In this document: piece by piece, positions 59,007-64,000 of the stretch | Numbering within the stretch: position 1 is the stretch's first letter | Layout: each line of letters opens with the position of its first letter | From: VRUE01 sp963742535 | Lineage (GTDB): Bacteria; Actinomycetota; Thermoleophilia; Solirubrobacterales; 70-9 | Assembly: GCA_963742535.1 (NCBI GenBank) | Contig: CAVUMC010000002.1 | Location: forward strand, 1,116,001-1,180,000 | Direction of reading: 5' to 3' | DNA: 64,000 bases | Translations under genes and position numbers: made by a program | The notes under the pieces: generated by a model | Databases searched by the model: none | The model's input: only the letters and a program-made list of their open reading frames with translations | Told to the model about the DNA's origin: nothing

Positions 59007-59648
59007 ATGCCGCCAATAGCTGAAGCCCTCGCAGTGACCCCCCCTTCGGGCGAGGACGCAGTCTTCGACCGGGTTGCCGCTGCGGCGCTCGAGGAGTTCG
59101 CTGAGCACGGCATCCGTCGCACCTCTATGGAAGACGTCGCGCGCCGCGCCGGCGTCTCCCGGATGACCGTCTTTCGCCGCTTTGAGAGCAAGCGCGGCCT
59201 GGTCGAGGTCGTCATCGCCCGCGAGGTACGCCGCGGCATGGAGGAGCTCGACCTGCTCTGGGAGGGTGCGGAGACGCTGGAGGACCGGCTCATCGAAGGC
59301 TTCGCCTTCGCCGGGCGCTATGTGCGCAACCACCCGTTGTTCGATGGGATTTTGCGACGTGAACCCGAGGTCCTGCTGCCGCCACTCACGATCGACGGCG
59401 GACCCGTGCTCGGTCTTTACCGATCGCTGATCGCGAAGCGGCTTCAGGCTGAAGTCGACGCGGGCCGTGCCGTGGCATCAGACGTGGATGGCGTCGCTGA
59501 GGTGATCGCCCGGCTCGCGATCTCGTTGCTGCTCACGCGGGACGGGGACGTCACCCTCGACGATCCGGACTCCGTCGTGCGCCTGGTCCGCCTCGTGCTG
59601 CTTCCTATGCTTTTGCCAGGTTTCGACAGGCGAACTGCCACCAGGTAA
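59007..59648 (+). CDS. TetR/AcrR family regulator (P450-linked)
   Basis: 213 aa from ATG 59007; ATG 58989 lies within the operator. The HTH is TSMEDVARRAGVSRMTVFRRF. The C-terminal ligand half (LEDRLIEGFAFAGRYVRNHP onwards) is unlike the four paralogous TetR proteins elsewhere in the window. It lacks the LPxGxxGLP extension, consistent with a different, horizontally acquired origin. It probably controls the P450 gene. Confidence 0.88.
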   Translation: MPPIAEALAVTPPSGEDAVFDRVAAAALEEFAEHGIRRTSMEDVARRAGVSRMTVFRRFESKRGLVEVVIAREVRRGMEELDLLWEGAETLEDRLIEGFAFAGRYVRNHPLFDGILRREPEVLLPPLTIDGGPVLGLYRSLIAKRLQAEVDAGRAVASDVDGVAEVIARLAISLLLTRDGDVTLDDPDSVVRLVRLVLLPMLLPGFDRRTATR

Positions 59649-59682
59649 CTCGAGGCCTCGTTCGCGCAGGGAGCGAATCGTC

Positions 59683-59699
59683 CGAACAGATCCCGAACA
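59683..59699 (+). repeat. Island-internal direct repeat, right copy
   Basis: This is an exact copy of the 17 bp at 54139-54155, 111 bp inside attR. The same orientation at both ends supports an integrase arm site or a duplicated end sequence. Confidence 0.55.
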
Positions 59700-59810
59700 G
59701 CGCGTGGATAGCTGAGGGAGCGTGGACAGCTAGGCCTAAAAGGCACTCGACGATTTCGTTTATCGACGCCATCTACTGGCTCCTGTTAGTTCTAATTCCC
59801 GAGCAGATTC

Positions 59811-59856
59811 CACTCGTAATGAAGGGGTCCCCGGTTCAAATCCGGGCGTCGGCTTC
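59811..59856 (+). repeat. Attachment site attR (displaced 3' half of tRNA-Thr)
   Basis: 46 bp identical to 54029-54074, from the anticodon loop through the T arm to just past the acceptor end. There is no 5' half, so it is not a functional tRNA. It marks the right end of the island. The 110 bp that follow hold no clear gene; they share GTTGCGAGGCTTG with the end of the island CDF gene. Confidence 0.85.
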
Positions 59857-59967
59857 TTCGGCGGTGCTGGCGGGGGTGTCCCGCCCCTCGCGGATGAGCT
59901 TGCTGTGCTCGGCCCACCGTTGCGAGGCTTGCTGATGGCCGGCCGCAATCTCTAGCCTCTCTAGGCG

Positions 59968-60717
59968 ATGAGCGGACAAGCCCTCGCCTATGAACTAATC
60001 GACGGCGATCTCCACCGCCACGGGAACGGTTTCAGCCATTCCCACCACCATCACGGCCCCCATACCCATGAGCCGGAGCACCATCACCACGGCAACCACG
60101 GCCACTCCCACGGCCTGGTGGACGAGAGCATCAAACGCTCACGAGAGGGACTACGGGCGGTTGGCCTGTCGTTGGCAGTTCTCGCGGTCGCGGCGGTCGC
60201 TCAGCTCGCAATCTTCATCGCTAGCGGCAGCGTCGCCCTGCTCGCCGACCTGATCCACAACTTCGGCGATGCCAGCACCGCGATCCCGCTCGGCGTCGCC
60301 TTCCTGCTGCGCTCGGCTCGGGCCGAGCGCTGGGCCGGGCTGTTCGTGGTCGCAACGATCTTCGTCTCCGCCTGCGTTGCCGGCGTCGAGGCGATCTCGC
60401 GGCTGATCCATCCCCAGACCCCTACGCACCTTCTCGCTCTTGCCGCTGCGGGGCTGATCGGCTTCGCCGGCAACTGGATCGCGGCGGGCATCCGGACACG
60501 GGCCGGGAACCGCCTCGACAGCCCGGCCCTGATCGCCGACGGCAACCACGCTCGCGCCGACTCTTACGTCAGCCTGGCGGTTGTCGCCACCGCGCTCGTC
60601 GTGGCCCTTGGCCTGTCGATAGCCGACCCGCTGATCGGCCTCGCCATCACGGCAGTGATCCTCAAGATCACCCTGGACTCGTGGCGGACTGTGCACGAGG
60701 GCGCCCACCACCACTGA
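59968..60717 (+). CDS. Cation diffusion facilitator transporter with His-rich N-terminus
   Basis: 249 aa. The N-terminal 50 residues contain three His-rich clusters (HSHHHHGPHTHEPEHHHH, then HGHSHG) that likely bind metal. Six helices follow with the zinc site HNFGDA (ALLADLIHNFGDASTAIP) in helix 2 and DGNHARADSYVS (HxxxD) in helix 5. It exports Zn or a similar divalent ion for protons. It lies just outside the right att site and has no adjacent ArsR gene. It differs in type from the island's CDF protein. Confidence 0.9.
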   Translation: MSGQALAYELIDGDLHRHGNGFSHSHHHHGPHTHEPEHHHHGNHGHSHGLVDESIKRSREGLRAVGLSLAVLAVAAVAQLAIFIASGSVALLADLIHNFGDASTAIPLGVAFLLRSARAERWAGLFVVATIFVSACVAGVEAISRLIHPQTPTHLLALAAAGLIGFAGNWIAAGIRTRAGNRLDSPALIADGNHARADSYVSLAVVATALVVALGLSIADPLIGLAITAVILKITLDSWRTVHEGAHHH

Positions 60718-60752
60718 CCAGGCGACTTCGGGCTGTCGCCAAACCTCAATAG

Positions 60753-61065
60753 CTAGCCCTCGAAGGGCGGAGCGACACCCCAGCCCCAGCGGGGCACGGG
60801 CGCCTCGGCGACCACGTCCTCGGCGACGGGGTCGGAGTTATGAACGGCGAGTCGTGAGCCCCACTCCGCGTAGCCCATGATCGCCGCCCGGAACTCGGGG
60901 TCAGCCGGCAACTCAACCTCGTCGGCCGCCTGGCTGAGGAGGGTGACGAAGGGGCGCCAGTGTTCCCTCCACTTCGACCAGGTCGTAGAAGTGGTTCAGC
61001 CAGCGCTCGAAAACCTCGCGCCCGCCGCCCCATTCATAGATCGTCGGCGTCTCCGCTGCTGCCAT
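60753..61065 (-). pseudogene. Group II truncated haemoglobin pseudogene (internal deletion)
   Basis: The first 40 codons (TIYEWGGGREVFERWLNHFY) match the start of group II truncated haemoglobins. That frame ends early. In another frame the family's C-terminal part appears: RPFVTLLSQAADE, PEFRAAIMGYAEWGSRLAVH, PVPRWGWGVAPP, ending at TAG 60753. Roughly 50-60 residues between the parts, including the proximal-His helix, are missing near 60950-60965. It cannot bind heme as the family does. There is no intact copy in the window. Confidence 0.75.
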
Positions 61066-61174
61066 CCAAAGAGGGTAGACCTCGCTGGATTGAGCAAGGC
61101 GGCGAGGACATCTGGCCCTCGCCGATTCCCTTGTCGAAGCCACCCAACCCCAGCCGGGGTCTTGGGATTCGCTC

Positions 61175-61519
61175 TCAGGGCGCTTCGTAACGCACATGCC
61201 CCGCATCGTCCTGCTGGGTGACGACGAACTGGGTGCTGGTTCCCTCGAAGACCGCGGTGCACGAGAACACCGATCCCTTTTCCTGGACGATCTTCGGCGG
61301 GCAGCTCACCTTTGGATGGACTCCGCGTTGGGCCTGGCTGCTGCGTTCAATGGCCTGCTCGATCTTGCCCGTGTTGAGAGTGACGGAAGGCTCCCCCGCC
61401 GAGCCACACGCTGCGAACGCCAAGCCGGCCCCGACCAGCAGGCTCGGGATCAACGCCCGGCGGCGACGCTTCGACGATGCCGCTGCGCTAGGCGAGCTTC
61501 TCGATGACCACGGAAGCAT
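61175..61519 (-). CDS. DUF4333 domain lipoprotein
   Basis: 114 aa from ATG 61519, inside the end of the collagen-like gene. The signal peptide has a strong basic N-region (SSKRRRR) and the lipobox FAAC. The mature part VTLNTGKIEQAIERSS, VSCPPKIVQEKGSVFSCTAV and FVVTQQDDAGHVRYE follows the DUF4333 pattern with its paired Cys. Function unknown. It is the last gene of the right-hand surface operon. Confidence 0.78.
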   Translation of the reverse strand: MLPWSSRSSPSAAASSKRRRRALIPSLLVGAGLAFAACGSAGEPSVTLNTGKIEQAIERSSQAQRGVHPKVSCPPKIVQEKGSVFSCTAVFEGTSTQFVVTQQDDAGHVRYEAP

Positions 61520-62618
61520 TCGAGCTTGCTCCTGTTCCGCCGATCGGTGTCGCCAGGCCAATCGCGGCACTCGACGTGTGATTTCTGATCGTGAGGACAG
61601 CGCCGGCAGAAACGACGAAGATGGCTTGTCCAGTGTTCTGCTGAGTCCCGGCGCCGGAGCCATAGATCGTGCCGGGAACGAGGGTTCCGTCGAGGAAGAT
61701 GGCGATCTGACTCGGCTCTGTGCCTGACACCGAGAAGGTCACCTCATAGGTGCCGGCTTCGACGATTCCGATCCCGGCATTGCCCGGCGCGTGTGTGATG
61801 CCGGGGGTCACCACCCCGTTCGAATCGAAGTTGACGGCAGCCTCAACCGCGACCGTCTCCAGGCCGAGGTTGTAGATGTAGGCGTACTGGGACAGTCCGT
61901 TGGAGCCTGGCGGGCCAGTAGCGCCGGTGGCGCCTGCTGGGCCTTCTATGCCTGCTGGCCCTTCTGGGCCTTGAATGCCTTCGGCTCCAGGGGCTCCGTC
62001 CTGCCCAGTTTCGCCGGGGGGTCCCGGCGGTCCAGCGGGACCTTCTGGTCCCATGGGCCCTGCTTCACCCGGAAGACCTTCGCCGCCCTGAGCGCCTGGT
62101 GCTCCATCCGAGCCCGTTTCTCCCTGGGGTCCAGTCGGCCCCGCGGCACCCACTTCACCGTGGACACCTTCCAGGCCCTGGGGACCCGCAGCTCCTTGGG
62201 GGCCCGTTTCACCCTGGGCACCGGTGGCGCCCGGAAGGCCGGCTTCACCTTGTGGCCCGGGAGTCCCAGCCGGGCCTGCTGAGCCGGCAGCGCCAGCTTC
62301 GCCCTGAACGCCACGCAGTCCCTCGGGGCCTTCGGCACCCGGTGAGCCGGTGGCCCCTCTTGACCCGGCCTGACCAGGTTTGCCGACGGCTCCCTGCTCT
62401 CCTCGAGGGCCTCGATGCGAGTGGCAGACTGGCGGTGACTTGTGGCCACAGCGATAAGAGGTTCCAGCTCGACCGGTAAGCCCGGCCGAACCACAAGGCG
62501 GAGGCGGCCGTAACAGGCAGGCCGCGTCAGCCAGCGCCGCCGAGCATAGGACGGCGATCACGGCTACCGCAAGGAGCACGACGCTTCGATATCGCTGGCC
62601 GCGCATGCTCGACCTCAT
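61488..62618 (-). CDS. Collagen-like secreted protein with BclA-type C-terminal domain
   Basis: 376 aa. A signal peptide is followed by a Cys-rich segment (CLLRPPPPCG, CGHKSPPVC), then about 57 Gly-X-Y triplets (residues about 69-242). The C-terminal globular domain (about 245-376; YAYIYNLGLETVAVEAAVNF, GIGIVEAGTYEVTFSVSGTE) resembles the TNF/C1q-like trimerising domain of BclA-type exosporium proteins. Trimeric surface filaments are expected. The 5' end overlaps the L,D-transpeptidase gene by 4 bp. Confidence 0.85.
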   Translation of the reverse strand: MRSSMRGQRYRSVVLLAVAVIAVLCSAALADAACLLRPPPPCGSAGLTGRAGTSYRCGHKSPPVCHSHRGPRGEQGAVGKPGQAGSRGATGSPGAEGPEGLRGVQGEAGAAGSAGPAGTPGPQGEAGLPGATGAQGETGPQGAAGPQGLEGVHGEVGAAGPTGPQGETGSDGAPGAQGGEGLPGEAGPMGPEGPAGPPGPPGETGQDGAPGAEGIQGPEGPAGIEGPAGATGATGPPGSNGLSQYAYIYNLGLETVAVEAAVNFDSNGVVTPGITHAPGNAGIGIVEAGTYEVTFSVSGTEPSQIAIFLDGTLVPGTIYGSGAGTQQNTGQAIFVVSAGAVLTIRNHTSSAAIGLATPIGGTGASSNASVVIEKLA

Positions 62619-63367
62619 CCCGTGATCCTCAACGGGACGCCTGCACCGACGCGCCGCGCCAGCCAGGTGATTGCGCGGGTGCCAAGCCGGATGCAGCCGT
62701 GGGAGACCGCCGTCCCAGGCTCACCGCTGAGGTTGTTCGTCCCGTGGATGCCGATCTGCCCCGGGCCTCCCTCGAATTCCTGGAAGACATTCGATCTGGC
62801 GCTGGTCGCCAGCGCGTACGGTCCACCGGCCTCATAGGAGGACAGGGCGAGGGCCTCTTCGATGAAGAACACGCCCCGTGGGGTCGGGGTCGAGGGCTTG
62901 CCGACCACGACACGGAAATGGCGCCGGACGCTACCGCCGAAATAGACCGTGAGGCGCCGGGTCGAGAGCTTTACCGCGATGCGCCAGTAAGTGGAGGTGA
63001 GTCTCGTCCGGTTCGTGGAAATCCAGCCCTTGTGACTGTTGGGCCGCCCGGGGAGTCGAACCTGCAACCAGGAGCCCCTCCTGCGGCTGCTGGCGCGGTC
63101 AAGGATCGGGAGGACGGTGCGGGCCCGCGTCAGCGGCCGGCGGGCAGCAACGGATTCGATTCGACCCGCATGCGCGTTTGGCCCGGTCCGGGCGACGTGA
63201 TCGTGCAGCAGGGCGACGAGCGGCTGGCTAGGTGGCACTCGGGGGGCGGCTCCAGCAGGGGAAGCGAAGACACAGCCAATTACCGCCGCGACCAAAGCCG
63301 ATGACGACGCCAAACCCCGTCGGCGAGCGCCGACGGGGTTCGAGACATCGTTAGCCCTGTAGGTCAT
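62615..63367 (-). CDS. L,D-transpeptidase (YkuD domain) with SH3-like N-domain
   Basis: 250 aa. A signal peptide or anchor (about 20-40) is followed by an SH3b-like segment (about 75-120; GSWLQVRLPGRPNSHKGWIS) and the YkuD catalytic domain. The active site is HGTNN...SHGCIRL, with the nucleophile Cys present. It cross-links peptidoglycan or attaches proteins to it. It overlaps the ice-binding-protein gene upstream and the collagen-like gene downstream by 4 bp each, which suggests a role in anchoring them. Confidence 0.9.
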   Translation of the reverse strand: MTYRANDVSNPVGARRRGLASSSALVAAVIGCVFASPAGAAPRVPPSQPLVALLHDHVARTGPNAHAGRIESVAARRPLTRARTVLPILDRASSRRRGSWLQVRLPGRPNSHKGWISTNRTRLTSTYWRIAVKLSTRRLTVYFGGSVRRHFRVVVGKPSTPTPRGVFFIEEALALSSYEAGGPYALATSARSNVFQEFEGGPGQIGIHGTNNLSGEPGTAVSHGCIRLGTRAITWLARRVGAGVPLRITG

Positions 63368-64000
63368 CCCGTGAACCGGGACGGACCGTGGCGCGGTTGG
63401 AGCAGCGCCGCGGCACAGGCGCGATAGGGGAGCGTCATGGTCTTAGCCTTGGTGGCGTCCGTGAACGTGACGCGGACGCTGACCTGGTGCGCGCCGGGTG
63501 TGGCTCGCACCGACATCGCGAACGGCGAGTTGGTCCGGCTGCCGATCGATTTGCCATCGAGGCTGAAGGCAACCCGCTTGATCTTCTTGCCGTTGACAGT
63601 GGCGCGGAATCCCTCGGTGCAGGCCTCGCGCGGTGCGGATCGCACCGTGGCCCTGCCGTTTTGAGATGACCCGGAACCCTTCGCGCCGCGACCGGAGGCA
63701 AGCCTCGAGCCGTTGCCTGGCACTGCTGCCGAGCCGGTAGTTCCCGGTGTCGAGCCAGTAGTTCCGGGCGTGGTCGGCGGCACGGTTCCCGGACCACCCG
63801 GCGTTTCGTCGTCGGGCGGGTTGGTCGGCCCAGTCGCGCACAGCGGCCGGGTCAGGGTGTTTTCGATCAGGCTGACCTGGCCGTTGCGGGCCAGCATCCT
63901 GCCCACCACCGTCGCTTTGCTGTTGAGCGAGATCGAGGTCAGCGCCATCAGGGTTCCCTGGAAGGCAGTGGTGGTGCCGAGCACGGCGGAGCTGCCGACC
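63364..64000 (-). CDS. DUF3494 ice-binding-like protein, C-terminal part (start beyond window)
   Basis: The frame is open to the right edge. The visible start SSAVLGTTTAFQGTLMALTS and NSKATVVGRMLARNGQVSL-IENT is the last beta-helix turn typical of the DUF3494 ice-binding/adhesin family. A Pro/Gly/Thr-rich linker (TPGGPGTVPPTTPGTTGSTP) and a C-terminal Ig-like domain (FRATVNGKKIKRVAFSLDGK) follow, unlike simple ice-binding proteins. Surface attachment is inferred. It is the first visible gene of the surface operon. Confidence 0.75.
   Translation of the reverse strand, partial: VGSSAVLGTTTAFQGTLMALTSISLNSKATVVGRMLARNGQVSLIENTLTRPLCATGPTNPPDDETPGGPGTVPPTTPGTTGSTPGTTGSAAVPGNGSRLASGRGAKGSGSSQNGRATVRSAPREACTEGFRATVNGKKIKRVAFSLDGKSIGSRTNSPFAMSVRATPGAHQVSVRVTFTDATKAKTMTLPYRACAAALLQPRHGPSRFTG

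Larger units (their letters stand above)
54073..59856 (+). mobile_element. tRNA-Thr genomic island without a visible integrase
   Basis: 5.8 kb bounded by the tRNA-Thr gene and a perfect 46-bp copy of its 3' half. Cargo: ArsR regulator and CDF transporter, KUP potassium transporter, a small hypothetical, and a P450-TetR pair. The 17-bp repeat CGAACAGATCCCGAACA lies inside both ends (54139 and 59683) in the same orientation, like arm sites of a tyrosine-integrase attP. No integrase, excisionase or replication gene is recognisable, so it is either a remnant or a satellite moved in trans. Confidence 0.75.

Noticed and set aside
54073..59810. Integrase or transposase hidden in the island
   Set aside because: I looked at all six frames of the ORFs in this interval and saw no tyrosine or serine recombinase motif.
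59811..59856. Second tRNA-Thr gene
   Set aside because: Only the 3' half is present. There is no D arm or 5' acceptor strand, so it is an att remnant.
61946..62494. Tandem DNA repeats possibly resembling a CRISPR or satellite array
   Set aside because: The periodicity is 9 bp and comes from Gly-X-Y triplets of the collagen-like protein; units are not conserved as DNA.

Overview
The window is GC-rich chromosomal DNA from a high-GC Gram-positive bacterium, most likely a soil member of the Actinobacteriota class Thermoleophilia (Solirubrobacterales-like). This is inferred from gene content and style: very large secreted proteins with Cys-flanked basic tails, an MptA/FolE2-type GTP cyclohydrolase, an F420-type (Ddn) oxidoreductase, many GTG/TTG starts, 4-nt stop/start overlaps, and a LexA box of the CGAAC-N4-GTTCG type. 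No rRNA, CRISPR array or complete insertion sequence is seen. tRNA-Tyr and tRNA-Thr are present.

Left part (1-23000). A patatin-like membrane phospholipase runs off the left edge. It is followed by a glutathione transferase, a GAF-GGDEF diguanylate cyclase, a small secreted protein, a zinc alcohol dehydrogenase and a membrane HD-GYP protein. An operon at 7143-15003 carries an MFS exporter, a complete peptide-type ABC importer and an ATP-dependent DNA ligase, preceded by an array of AACTTG boxes. Then come a radical-SAM (Rv2578c/SplB-like) gene with a LexA box at its start, NTF2 and YtoQ genes, a DHA2 exporter with a MerR regulator, a dCTP deaminase and three TetR regulators, one of them frameshifted.

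Centre (23000-41900). The most striking locus is a roughly 15.8-kb minus-strand operon (38821 to 23008). It encodes six exported proteins, most of them translationally coupled: an NHL/FN3/YWTD propeller giant, two paralogous giants of 1082 and 994 aa built from a four-fold Cys-Pro-x-x-Ser module, a propeller protein, a lipoprotein and a small secreted protein. Several end in Lys/Arg/His-rich tails. Just upstream are a paralogue of the small secreted protein, a TetR and a MerR regulator. I read this as an undescribed cell-surface system.

Right part (41900-54000). tRNA-Tyr, a Ddn-type oxidoreductase, the primary sigma factor, MptA, a DUF559 nuclease-like gene bracketed by palindromic repeats, PgsA, an MMPL exporter, a ferritin-like lipoprotein, two paralogous winged-helix regulators, a family-5 uracil-DNA glycosylase, a stand-alone RRE-E1 (PqqD-like plus ThiF-like) fusion and a TMEM175 channel.

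Island (54073-59856). tRNA-Thr(CGT) has a perfect 46-bp copy of its 3' part 5.8 kb downstream. The interval carries an ArsR regulator with a CDF transporter, a KUP potassium transporter and a P450-TetR pair, but no integrase. Beyond it lie a second, His-rich CDF transporter, a deleted truncated-haemoglobin pseudogene, and a surface operon of ice-binding protein, L,D-transpeptidase, collagen-like protein and DUF4333 lipoprotein that runs off the right edge.

Several families of dispersed palindromes occur. One (GTGCAACG element) lies in-frame inside two coding regions.
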